Shown here: positions 32,677-42,028 of the stretch, one piece after another
Layout: each line of letters begins with the position of its first letter
Numbering within the stretch: the stretch's first letter is position 1
The notes under the pieces: model-generated
Told to the model about the DNA's origin: nothing
Database searches by the model: none
Seen by the model: the letters and a program-made list of their open reading frames with translations, nothing else
Assembly (NCBI GenBank): GCA_900315155.1
Contig: OMYB01000001.1
Location: forward strand, 186,001 to 250,000
Source of the DNA: an uncultured Selenomonadales bacterium
Lineage (GTDB): Bacteria > Bacillota > Negativicutes > Selenomonadales > Selenomonadaceae
DNA length: 64,000 nt
Reading direction: 5' to 3'
Position numbers and translations under genes: made by a program

Positions 32677-34338
32677 TCATTGCATAGCCACAAAAACCTT
32701 CTTACCGCAGAAAGCGATGCCATAATAACGGATTATGTCCACATCCTCACGGCGAAGCTCAGCTGCATAATCGTTCTGCTGAATCTGGGCCAAGGCTTCC
32801 TCTGCCCGGCTTTCCATACTGGCTTCATCTTCCGCTGTTTTGAACTCGAACAGCATACCCGGATTCTTCTTGCTTTTCGGCATAACCGCAACATCGTAAC
32901 GACCATAACCGGACTCGCGGTTCGAGCGGATCACATAGTCCTCGGTCAGCACAGCCGTCATACCGAGCACGAAACCATGATAAAAGGCCTCCTTCCCCTT
33001 CGCCGCATCAAAATTGCTCGTGAGCAGCTCGAGATATTCACTCAGTCCCTCCTGCACCGTATCGCTGTCACCAGCGAGAAAAGCCTGCATGAGATCGGGG
33101 ATGCTGATATCGAGCTCATCGTTTTCATACCGTTCAAGTACCTCTGTACGGAACAGCGACAAAATCTCACGATTCGGAATAACGAGTTCGGCCTGCGTAC
33201 CATATCCCTTATCCTCCAAGCCTTTTGTTGTTAGATAGCCTGTCGTCAACAGCATCGTGTAGAGCGCATTCTTATTGCGGTAAATATCTCTGTAGATAAA
33301 TCCCTCACGAACAACGGCCTGTACCGGCTTTCCCTGCAGCAGCCCACTCAGGCCATCAAAGACCGGGCGTTTCGCATGAACCAGCATTTCCTGCAGGATG
33401 CTGTTGCCGGACGAATTCACCCAGTAGGCATGAGGCTTGCAGTGATTGCTGAAATAGTTCAGCACCGACCACGGATTATAGATCTCATTTCCCTGAAAAT
33501 CATACCCATCATACCAGGCCTTGATTTCCACCATTTTATCCTCATGTCCAAGGTCAGCGGCCATTTTCTGAACCTCTGACTCCGTAAAGCCGATAGCCGT
33601 CGGGAAACGGGAATCCAGGATGCTATCCACCTGCAGATTATTCAAATCGGAGAAGATACTTTCCTTTGAAATCCGCAGCACACCAGTAAGCACGGCAAAA
33701 TCAAGCGACGGATTTGATTTCAAGGCAGCAGATAAAAACTCCCGATAAAATCCGATAGCTTCGTTGTAATACCCATGTTCCCATGCACTTTGGATTGGCA
33801 CATCATACTCATCCAAGAGCAAGACAGGCTTGGCTCCATAATACGATTCCATCAACCGCATGAGAAACGCCAGCGAATCCTGGCATAATGCCATGTCTGC
33901 CTTTGTCCGAACTAGTGCCTCAAAGTCCTCTTTATCCCAACCTGCCAGATCGCCCTTGAGCAGATAAGAATATGCGCGAAACAGCTCCGCCAATTTTCTC
34001 GGCACACCACTTCGCATGGCCTCCAAAGAAGGAAACTTCCACCCCTTCAGCGTTAGCGCCACCACAGGCCGCTTTCCCTGTTCCTCCATGACTTCGACAT
34101 TCTTCGACACCGCTAATCCATCAAACAGCGCACGATTCTCCTCTGCGTGCTCGATATCGAGGAAATATCGCAGCATCGACAGCGTCATCGTCTTGCCGAA
34201 CCGCCGCGGTCTCGTTATCAGCGTCACGCTCGCCCGCTGCCGCAGGAACTCCCCGATAAAACCGGACTTATCCACAAAATAACAATTTTGCCGAGCTTCC
34301 TTGAAATCGTCTATACCAATCGGAATTCGCTTCTTCAT
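32677..34338 (-). CDS. AAA-ATPase-like/PD-(D/E)XK nuclease protein (DUF1703)
   Basis: The 553-residue protein begins with the family signature PIGIDDFKEARQNCYFVDKSGFI, a Walker A-like TRPRRFGKTMTLSMLRYFLD and Walker B VLLLDEYDVPIQSA. The C-terminal region has the nuclease-like strand GRYDVAVMPKSKKNPGMLFEFKTAED, with Asp and Glu-x-Lys as catalytic candidates. The family is abundant in gut Bacteroidetes and Firmicutes, often in many copies; its role is unknown, with mobile-element or defence links suspected. GGGGGAAGAGGC precedes the ATG. Monocistronic. Confidence 0.87.
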   Translation of the reverse strand: MKKRIPIGIDDFKEARQNCYFVDKSGFIGEFLRQRASVTLITRPRRFGKTMTLSMLRYFLDIEHAEENRALFDGLAVSKNVEVMEEQGKRPVVALTLKGWKFPSLEAMRSGVPRKLAELFRAYSYLLKGDLAGWDKEDFEALVRTKADMALCQDSLAFLMRLMESYYGAKPVLLLDEYDVPIQSAWEHGYYNEAIGFYREFLSAALKSNPSLDFAVLTGVLRISKESIFSDLNNLQVDSILDSRFPTAIGFTESEVQKMAADLGHEDKMVEIKAWYDGYDFQGNEIYNPWSVLNYFSNHCKPHAYWVNSSGNSILQEMLVHAKRPVFDGLSGLLQGKPVQAVVREGFIYRDIYRNKNALYTMLLTTGYLTTKGLEDKGYGTQAELVIPNREILSLFRTEVLERYENDELDISIPDLMQAFLAGDSDTVQEGLSEYLELLTSNFDAAKGKEAFYHGFVLGMTAVLTEDYVIRSNRESGYGRYDVAVMPKSKKNPGMLFEFKTAEDEASMESRAEEALAQIQQNDYAAELRREDVDIIRYYGIAFCGKKVFVAMQ

Positions 34339-34448
34339 GCCTCTTCCCCCTTTCTTTGCTTTCAGATCATTCAGCTACTCTTATTGTACGTCACGAACAG
34401 CCTTCTTGTAAACAGAGGTTCTTATTTTCTGATTTATTTATCCACAGA

Positions 34449-34478
34449 TTGGCAATTTGCACCAATTCCACGTATAAT
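34449..34478 (+). promoter_or_regulatory. Promoter of the methyltransferase/helicase remnant operon
   Basis: TTGGCA (34449-34454) and TATAAT (34473-34478) with an 18-base spacer, about 40 bases upstream of the methyltransferase start. The 34340-34448 part is A+T-rich without other features. Confidence 0.7.
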
Positions 34479-34518
34479 GGAATCATGAAACAAAAATTGC
34501 ATAAAAAGGAGTACATAA

Positions 34519-35163
34519 ATGGAATCCGATAAAACAATAGGCACTTCTCTCGATTCCCTTTACACAGCATCTAAAAAGACACTTGCTTACTATGACACTA
34601 TGGCTCAAGCATTTACACAGGATACACGCGATGCTAAAATGGGGCCATTACAAGAAAAATTTCTTGCTTTACTGCCTGCAGGTGGACGTATTCTGGATTT
34701 TGGCTGCGGTACTGGACGAGACACCCGCCTATTTTTGAAAGCAGGTTTCCATGTAGATGCACTAGATGGATCCTCGGCTTTATGCAAGGCCGCAACCCTT
34801 TATACAGGAATTCCAGTGAAACATATGTTATTTCAAGACTTCCATGCTATAAACCATTACGATGGCATCTGGGCATGTGCCAGCCTTTTACACTTGCCCC
34901 CCATGGAACTCTCACCTGTTCTGCATCATCTTGCCGAGGCTCTCCATGATAATGGCATTCTATACCTTTCTTTCAAATACGGAAATTTCTCTGGATTTCG
35001 TCATGGTCGCTATTTCACGGACTTTACAGAGGCCAGCATCCTCCCTTATTTGAAATTCTGGACTGGAGAGATATTAAACTGTTGGAAAAGTCATGACGTT
35101 CGTCCTGAAAGGAGCAAGGAAATATGGCTGAATCTGCTTCTCAAAAAACAAGCTATCAAATAA
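34519..35163 (+). CDS. Class I SAM-dependent methyltransferase
   Basis: The 214-residue protein has SAM motif I ILDFGCGTGRDTRLFLKAGF (about 59-78), motif II VDALDGSSALCKAA and motif IV YDGIWACASLLHLPP. The substrate is unknown; the C-terminal EILNCWKSHDVRPERSKEIWLNLLLKK resembles methyltransferases encoded beside DUF3427-type helicases. AAGGAG lies seven bases before the ATG. Base composition and codon use are more A+T-rich than the flanking genes, suggesting transfer. The next gene starts inside its 3' end, so the two formed an operon. Confidence 0.82.
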   Translation: MESDKTIGTSLDSLYTASKKTLAYYDTMAQAFTQDTRDAKMGPLQEKFLALLPAGGRILDFGCGTGRDTRLFLKAGFHVDALDGSSALCKAATLYTGIPVKHMLFQDFHAINHYDGIWACASLLHLPPMELSPVLHHLAEALHDNGILYLSFKYGNFSGFRHGRYFTDFTEASILPYLKFWTGEILNCWKSHDVRPERSKEIWLNLLLKKQAIK

Positions 35164-36782
35164 AATCCGAAAGGCTCTCTGTCCTGACTGGCGATGATCT
35201 TTCCAGCCGTCAATTAGAGTGGCAGTTAAAAAACAGCATCGCTCATGCTCAACGAATCGACATCATGGTGTCTTTCCTCATGGAAGCAAGCACGCCATGA
35301 AGGAGTTGACCGCGCTCTTGTCCAAATGGCAACAGGCGTCGGCAAAACATATCTCTCTGCCTTTGACTCACGCCCTTATCCAACAGTACTCTTTGTTGCG
35401 CATCGTGAAGAAATTTTGAAGCAAGCTCTACGTTCTTTCTACAATGTCCGTGGAGGAGACAGAACTGCCTATGGATTCTTCATGGGTGAGAGAAAGGATA
35501 CCAACAAGAAATTTCTTTTTGCCTCGGTTGCTACCCTCGGACAAGCAAAATATCTAAGCTCTGACTATTATGCCCCCGATGCATTCTCGTATATCGTAAT
35601 CGACGAATTTCACCATGCCGTCAATCAAAACTATCAGCATATCATCGACTATTTCCATCCTAAATTTTTGCTTGGCCTGACTGCTACGCCTGAACGACTT
35701 GACGGACGCGATATCTTTGCCCTTTGTGACTATAATGTTCCTTATGAACTATCGATTGGAGAAGCCATCAACCGTGGTATGCTTGCCCCCTTTCACTACT
35801 ATGGCATCTACGATCCCACAGACTACAGCAACATTCATACTATTCATGGACATTATAAAGAGAGTGATCTCGAGCAAAAGTACCTATCCAATCTGCAACG
35901 CACTGACCTTATCATTAAACACTTCCAGAAGCATCATCCACGATGTGCCATTGGATTCTGTGCCAGCCGCAAACATGCCAAGGCTATGGCCAAAGCTTTC
36001 CAATGTGCTGGAATCCCGTCTGCTGCAGTCTATAGCAACGCAACACCAGATATGCTCGTGTTAGAACGAACAGAAGCGATTCGTAAGCTGAAGAATCACC
36101 GGGTTCCGATATTCAGCTAATTGATCTACTACAGCGAATGGCCAAAAAGAAACAAACCATTGCTGACAAGATTTTTGAGGAGTATGAGCGGATAAAATTT
36201 GAGTTAGGGCACGTTCCCAGCAGAATGGATTTATTCAACAACATGGATGCGGATATCTATCTTCTATGCATGAAAAACAGCAAATTCAATCCATTTCGTC
36301 AATATCTCGATTATCGCCATAAGAGACAAGACCTGCCTGAAGGTGGTGAATATCTATACCATAGCCTTGCACGCGATTTCCTGCACGAATTAGAAACCAC
36401 GGCTATGACAAAGGTGTACAAAATGCCAATCCTCTATGCATTTTACAATCATGGCGCAATACGCAAAGAAATCACCAAAGAACAAGCCCTTACCGAATGG
36501 AAAAATTTCTTCCAACGGAATAAGAACTGGCGCGACCTAAAGCACGCTATCACCTATGAAAAATATCTTGCCATTTCAGAGCAAGAACATATCCGCCATA
36601 TCCAATCCATGCCTGTTAAGCATCTGCAGGGAGGATTCTTTTATGTTAAGCCAGGTACCCTACTCGCTCTACAGCCTGAAATTGTCCCTTTCCTGAACAA
36701 CCAATTCTTGCAGAATGAAATGCACGACATCCTTGCTTATCGAACTGCAGATTACTATTTCAGGCGTTATCACAGTCATTAA
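35124..36782 (+). pseudogene. Broken PLD-nuclease/DEAD helicase (DUF3427-type) gene
   Basis: Three pieces remain. Piece 1 (35124-35299, ATG after AAAGGAG) encodes the start of a PLDc/HKD nuclease domain ending IDIMVSFLMEAS, then a stop. Piece 2 (from about 35280 to 36120, another frame) encodes helicase motifs I (RALVQMATGVGKT), Ia (VLFVAHREEILKQA), II (VIDEFHHA) and III (LLGLTATPERLDG), and stops after motif IV (IGFCASRKHAKAMA). Piece 3 (about 36100-36782) encodes a C-terminal part starting DIQLIDLLQRMAKKKQ. The nuclease core and helicase motifs V-VI are missing, so at least two deletions with frame changes occurred. The intact family (COG3886 plus COG1061) is enriched in defence islands. 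Confidence 0.85.
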
Positions 36783-36823
36783 AAAAGAGGTCACCGCATG
36801 ATTTCCTGCAGTGACCTCTTTTT
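36781..36823. terminator. Bidirectional terminator between the helicase remnant and asd
   Basis: AAAAAAGAGGTCAC pairs with GTGACCTCTTTTT around a 16-base loop; A and T tracts on both sides. Confidence 0.9.
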
Positions 36824-36841
36824 ATCCGAAGTTATTGATTT

Positions 36842-37876
36842 TTACTGAATCATGTCGTGCTGGATCATGTACTCGGCGATTTGCAGGGCATTGAGGGCTG
36901 CGCCTTTGCGGATCTGGTCGCCGCAGCACCAGAAGTTGAGGCCGTGGTCGATGGAGTAGTCTTTGCGGATACGGCCGACTTCGACGTCGTTCTTGCCCGA
37001 GGTGAAGAGCGGCATCGGGTATTCCTGCTCGGCGAGGTTGTCCTTGACCTGGACGCCTGGGAAGGCTGTGAGGACTTCGCGGGCCTTTTCGACGCTCACA
37101 TCGCCCTCGAACTCGACATTGACGGACTCGGCATGGCTGCGGGAGACCGGTACGCGTACCGTCGTGGCCGTGACGCGCAGGTCCTGGTCTTCGAGAATCT
37201 TCTTCGTCTCGTTGACCATCTTCATTTCCTCTTTCGTGTAGAGGTTGTCCTGTGCGACATCAATCTGCGGGATGAGGTTGCCGGCGATCTGGTAGTGCTT
37301 CGGCAGCTTTGCGACCGGCAGGACGTTTGCTTCGACCGGCTTGCCTGCAGCGATTTCGGCCATCTGGTCGTCGAGCTCCTGCATGCCGTCCTTGCCCGCA
37401 CCGGAAACGGCCTGATACGTGGAGACGACGATGCGCTTGATCTTCGAAATGTCATAGAGCGGCTTCAGCGCCATGACCATGATGATCGTGGAGCAGTTCG
37501 GGTTCGCGATGATGCCTTTATGGCGTGCAATGGCCTGCGGGTTGACCTCGGGAACGACGAGCGGCACCTCGGGGTCCATGCGGAATGCGCTAGAGTTATC
37601 GATGACGACTGCACCGGCTTTCACGGCTGCCGGAGCAAACTGCTTGCTCGCAGCGCCGCCCGCGAAGAGGGCAATCTCAACGTCCTTGAAGGAATCGTCC
37701 GTCGTCTCCTCGACGGTGTAGTCTTTGCCCATGAAGGGAATGACCTTGCCTGCCGAGCGTTTGGAGGCCAGCAGTTTCAGGTTGGCAAAGGGGAAATTGC
37801 GCTCTTCGATGAGCTTGAGGAACTCGGTACCTACGGCACCCGTTGCACCGAGGATGGCTACATTGTACTTTCTCAT
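36842..37876 (-). CDS. asd: Aspartate-semialdehyde dehydrogenase
   Basis: The 344-residue enzyme reduces aspartyl phosphate for lysine, threonine and methionine synthesis. It has the NADP motif VAILGATGAVGTEFLKLIEE, the catalytic Cys in GIIANPNCSTIIMVMAL, AVSGAGKDGMQEL and a catalytic His in VPVSRSHAESVNVEFEG. AAAGGAAAG lies seven bases before the ATG at 37876; upstream in-phase ATG 37915 is rejected. It follows dapB in the same operon with a 75-base gap. Confidence 0.97.
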   Translation of the reverse strand: MRKYNVAILGATGAVGTEFLKLIEERNFPFANLKLLASKRSAGKVIPFMGKDYTVEETTDDSFKDVEIALFAGGAASKQFAPAAVKAGAVVIDNSSAFRMDPEVPLVVPEVNPQAIARHKGIIANPNCSTIIMVMALKPLYDISKIKRIVVSTYQAVSGAGKDGMQELDDQMAEIAAGKPVEANVLPVAKLPKHYQIAGNLIPQIDVAQDNLYTKEEMKMVNETKKILEDQDLRVTATTVRVPVSRSHAESVNVEFEGDVSVEKAREVLTAFPGVQVKDNLAEQEYPMPLFTSGKNDVEVGRIRKDYSIDHGLNFWCCGDQIRKGAALNALQIAEYMIQHDMIQ

Positions 37877-37951
37877 AGGGAATCTTTCCTTTCCTGCATC
37901 ATGAATCCAGGCCATGCTGCACCGTCTTATATAGAGATGAAATGGGAAAAC

Positions 37952-38749
37952 TTAGTCAAGGAGCTTGTCAAGGCCGACCGTGAGGCCTTTGAGGCCGCGG
38001 ACTTTTTTCGCTGCGAGCACGACGCCCGGCATGAAGGACTCACGGCTCGTCGTGTCGTGGCGCAGCGTAAGCGTCTGGCCGAGACCGCCGAAGATGACCT
38101 CCTGGCTCGCGACAAAGCCCGGCAGGCGGACGCTGTGGACATGCATGCCGGAGTAGTTCGCACCGCGTGCGCCCGTCCAGCCTTCTTTCTCTTTTTCGTC
38201 CGGATTGCCCTGCTCATGCGCCTCACGCACCGCATCGATGAGGGCTGCCGTCTGTGCCGCCGTGCCGGATGGCGCATCGAGCTTATGATCGTGATGGAGC
38301 TCGATGATTTCGACATCCGGCATGTATTTGGCAGCCTTGACGGAGAGCATCATGAGGAGTACCGCACCAATAGCAAAGTTCGGGGCGATGAACGCCGGCG
38401 TATCCTCTTTCTCAGCCAGTTCTTTGATCGTATTGCGCTGCGCCTCCGTAAGGCCCGTCGTGCCGACGACCGGGCTCACATGATGCTTCAGGGCCGTCTG
38501 GACGTTCTCGAAAACCACGTCCGGCCGCGTGAAGTCGATCATGACCTCCGGCTTCAGGCGGTCAAGTGCAGCCGCGAGGTCCGTCTCGACGAGGATGCCG
38601 TTTGCCGGATACCCGGCGAGCACGCCCGTGTCCGCCCCGCCTTTGATGTCGACCGCGCCGACGAGTTTCAGGTCCTTATCATCGAGAACGGCCTTCACAA
38701 CCGTCGAGCCCATGCGTCCACAAGCTCCGTTTACGAGTACAGTAGTCAT
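37952..38749 (-). CDS. dapB: 4-hydroxy-tetrahydrodipicolinate reductase
   Basis: The 265-residue enzyme of lysine/diaminopimelate synthesis has nucleotide motif VLVNGACGRMGSTVVKAV, MIDFTRPDVVFENV, GTTGLTEAQ and the catalytic EIIELHHDHKLDAPSGTA. A promoter lies at 38805-38834. It leads dapB-asd. The leader between promoter and start is too short for a lysine riboswitch. Confidence 0.97.
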   Translation of the reverse strand: MTTVLVNGACGRMGSTVVKAVLDDKDLKLVGAVDIKGGADTGVLAGYPANGILVETDLAAALDRLKPEVMIDFTRPDVVFENVQTALKHHVSPVVGTTGLTEAQRNTIKELAEKEDTPAFIAPNFAIGAVLLMMLSVKAAKYMPDVEIIELHHDHKLDAPSGTAAQTAALIDAVREAHEQGNPDEKEKEGWTGARGANYSGMHVHSVRLPGFVASQEVIFGGLGQTLTLRHDTTSRESFMPGVVLAAKKVRGLKGLTVGLDKLLD

Positions 38750-38804
38750 ATCGTTATGCCTCCAAAACGTTTCATTCCTGTAAGTACCGTGATAACTATC
38801 GTAT

Positions 38805-38834
38805 ATTGTATAGTATGTCCACGGAATAAGTCAA
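38805..38834 (-). promoter_or_regulatory. dapB-asd promoter
   Basis: On the minus strand TTGACT (38834-38829) and TACAAT (38810-38805) are 18 bases apart, about 55 bases before dapB. A divergent TATAAT near 38889 with the ATG at 38933 serves recG. Confidence 0.7.
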
Positions 38835-38932
38835 GTTGTTTTCAGTACAAAATACAAGCCGCGGCGAAATTTTTTTGGAAGTCATGATATAATGGTAAGG
38901 AAAGAAGTAAAAACAGGAGTGTTCTCGAACCT

Positions 38933-41005
38933 ATGCAGATAAATGATGATATCCAGTACCTCAAGGGAATCGGCCCGAAGAAAGCGAAGCTCATGTACGG
39001 GCTCGGCATCCACACGGTTTACCAGCTGCTCACCTATTTCCCGCGTGCCTATGAGGACCAAAGCACGCTCACGCCGATCGCCGCGCTCCAGCCGGGCGAT
39101 CGCGCGACAACGGCCGGCACGATCGTGAGCGTATCGGACCGCACCGGCGGACGCGGGGGCCGCATGCTTATCCTCACCGCCATGATCACGGACGGCTCCG
39201 GCTACCTCACGGTCACATGGTTCAACCAGAAATACCTCAAAACGAAACTGAAACCGGGCAAGCGGCTCTTCGTCACGGGAAAAGTCGAGTACGCGTATGG
39301 CGGGCGCGGGCAGTTCGCAATGTCCCAGCTCAACGGATTCCAGCTGCTCGGGGAAAACGATGCGCCGGAGGGACATACCGGCATCCTGCCCGTCTACCCG
39401 GCAACGGAGAAGCTGAATCAGAACTTCTTCCGCAAGGTGACGAAAACGCTGCTCTCGGATCTGCCACCGCTGCCAGCTGTCATCCCCGATGCAATTGCGG
39501 CAAAATATCACCTTCTCCCGCTGGAACAGGCTTTTCGTGAGCTCCACTACCCGCCCACGTTCGATGCACTCAAAGCCGCGCGCCGCACGCTCGCCTTTGA
39601 GGAGCTCTATCTCATCCAGTGCGGCCTCCTGCTGCTCAAGAAACAGGCACGCGAGCAGGAACACGGCGTGCGCCACCTCGAGAGTGGCCGACTCGTGAAA
39701 AGCCTCGAGAGCAGCCTCCCGTTCCATCTGACACACGACCAGCAGAAAGTCTGGCAGGAAATCCAGCATGACATGCAGGCCAAAGAGCCCATGCGCCGCC
39801 TCGTGCAAGGTGACGTGGGCTCAGGAAAGACGGTCATCGCGATGCTCGCGCTCGTCAAGACCGTCGAGAATGGATTCCAGGGCACGCTCATGGCGCCGAC
39901 GGAAATCCTTGCCAGCCAGCACTATGAGAGCTTCACGCAGCAGCTTGGCCCCCTCGGCATCCGCGTCGGTTTCCTTTCCGGCCGTCTCACGAAGAAAAAA
40001 CGCGAGGAAGTCTATGCGCAGATTGCCGCACACGAGCTCGACATCGTCATTGGCACGCATGCGCTCATCCAGGAGGGCATCCATTTCGCGAAGCTCGGCC
40101 TCGTCGTCACCGATGAGCAGCACCGTTTCGGCATCGCCCAGCGCGCAGAGCTGGAGAAAAAAGGCACGCTCACGCCCGATGTGCTCGTCATGACCGCCAC
40201 GCCGATTCCCCGTACGATGACGCTCACGGTCTATGGCGACCTCGACGTTTCGCAGATCAAGGAACTGCCGCCCGGCCGCAAGCCCATCCGCACCTTCGTG
40301 CGCCGTCCAGACCGCCGTGGCCTTATCTATCAGTATGTCCACAGCCAGCTGGAGGAGGGTCGTCAGGCCTATGTCGTCTGCCCGCTCATCGAGCCGGGCG
40401 AGGAGACATCAAGCCTGCCCTCAGCCGAGGAGGTCTTCGATGAGCTCCGCTACGGAATCTTCCGCGATATGCAGGTTGGCCTCGTCCACGGGCGTATGAA
40501 AGCTGCCGAGAAAGAGGCGGTGATGCAGGCATTTTATGAGGGAAAAATCCAGATGCTCGTCTCGACGACGGTCATCGAGGTCGGCGTCAACGTGCCGAAT
40601 GCCAGCATCATGGTCATCGAGCATGCCGACCGCTTCGGGCTCGCCCAGCTCCACCAGCTCCGCGGCCGCATCGGACGCGGTCCTTACAAATCCTACTGCA
40701 TCCTCGTCTCCGAGGGCAAAACGGAAAACGCGCGCGAACGCCTCACGATCATGGCGAACACGAACGACGGCTTCCAGCTTGCCGAGGAAGACCTCCGCCT
40801 GCGCGGGCCAGGGCAGTTCTTCGGCTCGATGCAGCACGGTCTCCCCGACCTCAAAGTCGCCGATGTCCCAGGCGACCTCGATGTCCTCCTTGAGGCCCGT
40901 CAGGCCGCTCTCGACACCCTCGCGGACAAGAAGAACCTCCCCTTCCTCGTGCCCATCCTCAGGCAGCAGTATCACGAGCATTTTGAAAATATCATCGAGG
41001 CATAA
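38933..41005 (+). CDS. recG: ATP-dependent DNA helicase RecG
   Basis: The 690-residue branch-migrating helicase rescues stalled forks. The wedge domain has LKGIGPKKAKLMYGLGIHTVYQLL and an OB fold (YLTVTWFNQKYL). The helicase core has VQGDVGSGKTVIAMLAL (I), MAPTEILASQHYESF (Ia), VVTDEQHRFGIAQR (II), VMTATPIPRT (III) and VIEHADRFGLAQLHQLRGRIGRG (V-VI). The AGGAG upstream is 13 bases from the ATG, longer than usual. Confidence 0.97.
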   Translation: MQINDDIQYLKGIGPKKAKLMYGLGIHTVYQLLTYFPRAYEDQSTLTPIAALQPGDRATTAGTIVSVSDRTGGRGGRMLILTAMITDGSGYLTVTWFNQKYLKTKLKPGKRLFVTGKVEYAYGGRGQFAMSQLNGFQLLGENDAPEGHTGILPVYPATEKLNQNFFRKVTKTLLSDLPPLPAVIPDAIAAKYHLLPLEQAFRELHYPPTFDALKAARRTLAFEELYLIQCGLLLLKKQAREQEHGVRHLESGRLVKSLESSLPFHLTHDQQKVWQEIQHDMQAKEPMRRLVQGDVGSGKTVIAMLALVKTVENGFQGTLMAPTEILASQHYESFTQQLGPLGIRVGFLSGRLTKKKREEVYAQIAAHELDIVIGTHALIQEGIHFAKLGLVVTDEQHRFGIAQRAELEKKGTLTPDVLVMTATPIPRTMTLTVYGDLDVSQIKELPPGRKPIRTFVRRPDRRGLIYQYVHSQLEEGRQAYVVCPLIEPGEETSSLPSAEEVFDELRYGIFRDMQVGLVHGRMKAAEKEAVMQAFYEGKIQMLVSTTVIEVGVNVPNASIMVIEHADRFGLAQLHQLRGRIGRGPYKSYCILVSEGKTENARERLTIMANTNDGFQLAEEDLRLRGPGQFFGSMQHGLPDLKVADVPGDLDVLLEARQAALDTLADKKNLPFLVPILRQQYHEHFENIIEA

Positions 41006-41036
41006 AAAAATAGCCGTAACGGCTATTTTTATTTTT
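41006..41036. terminator. Bidirectional terminator between recG and the CheB-like gene
   Basis: AAAAATAGCCG pairs with CGGCTATTTTT around TAA, with T-rich and A-rich sides. Confidence 0.88.
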
Positions 41037-41835
41037 GAGCAGCCATCTTGATGGCTTCTGCCATGTCTTTGAGGTTGAGCTGCACTTCGACGGCTCCGAT
41101 GTCATACGCAGCTTTCGGCATGCCATAGACGATGCTGCTCGCTTCGTCCTGTCCGAGCGTATGCGCGCCCGTTTTCCGCAGAGAAAGCAGCCCATCTGCC
41201 CCATCCTTTCCGATTCCGGTGAGAATAACGCCGAGAACCGAGCTGCCGAGTTCCTCGGCTGCCGTCTGGAACAGCACGTCGACCGACGGACAGACGCTGT
41301 TGATGCGCGGCCCTGCCTGGCATTCGAGGACGAGCATGCCCCCTGCGCGTTTCAGCCCCATGTGCTTTCCTCCCGGTGCGATATAGACGTGGTCACGCTG
41401 CAGGACATCCCCATCCGCAGCCTCCTTCACGGTCAGACGGCATTCCCTGTTGAGACGCTCCGCAAAGAGCCTCGAGAACAGCTGGGGAATATGCTGTACG
41501 ATGGCGATCGGAGGCATCGGCGGTTCCAGATGATGGAGGATTTCGGCCAGGGTCTCCGTACCGCCTGTCGATGCGCCGATGGCGATGAGCTGAGGCATGC
41601 GCCACGCAGCGACCTGTCCCCGCATCTCCGGTGTAAATACCACAGGTGGTGCTTTTTTCTGTCCACGATGCAATGCCTCATTCATCGACCGCACAGAAGC
41701 CGCAGCTTTTTCCGCAAAAGCCTGCGCGCTCCGTACGGCAGAATCCGGAGCCGATGAACTGCTCTTCGGCTGCGTTGCCTGCCACACCTCATGGGTAACG
41801 ACGATGCCGGATGGAATTTTCTTCTGCTCGTCCAT
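41029..41835 (-). CDS. CheB-type protein-glutamate methylesterase without receiver domain
   Basis: The 268-residue protein has the C-terminal CheB methylesterase domain (about 80-268): catalytic Ser in IAIGASTGGTETLAEIL, His in AIVQHIPQLFSRLF and Asp in LTGIGKDGADGLLSL. The first 80 residues are low-complexity (SSSSAPDSAVRSAQAFAEKA), without the phosphoacceptor Asp of CheY-like receivers. It would deamidate or demethylate chemoreceptors, perhaps without phosphorylation control. Start at 41835, with AAAGGAA five bases upstream. No other chemotaxis gene is in the window. Confidence 0.87.
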   Translation of the reverse strand: MDEQKKIPSGIVVTHEVWQATQPKSSSSAPDSAVRSAQAFAEKAAASVRSMNEALHRGQKKAPPVVFTPEMRGQVAAWRMPQLIAIGASTGGTETLAEILHHLEPPMPPIAIVQHIPQLFSRLFAERLNRECRLTVKEAADGDVLQRDHVYIAPGGKHMGLKRAGGMLVLECQAGPRINSVCPSVDVLFQTAAEELGSSVLGVILTGIGKDGADGLLSLRKTGAHTLGQDEASSIVYGMPKAAYDIGAVEVQLNLKDMAEAIKMAAQK

Positions 41836-42028
41836 ATATATTCCTTTCCTACTAAAATTTCTCTCCGTGCAATGACTTTCGACAAAATTCTGCAAAAATC
41901 CTGCTTCAAAAGGTTTTCATGAGAACATACATATGGTATAATGGAGTTATACAAACGAGCGCATGTGCGGGCGAGTCCTGCATGGGCGGCTGAACCCGGA
42001 ACACACGGCACAAAAAGGAGGATGTATC

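Noticed and set aside
36857..38887. 676-codon plus-strand open frame opposite asd and dapB
   Set aside because: Complementary-strand artefact of G+C-rich codon use; both minus-strand genes are unmistakable.
38750..38932. Lysine riboswitch upstream of dapB
   Set aside because: Only about 55 bases lie between promoter and start, and no L-box motifs are visible.
41900..42028. LexA (SOS) operator upstream of lexA
   Set aside because: Only a GAAC half-site is seen; no matching GTTC at the right distance, so no operator is reported.
41963..42028. 22-residue N-terminal extension of LexA
   Set aside because: It lies in the leader, has no ribosome site and is not part of the LexA fold; ATG 42029 follows AAGGAGG.
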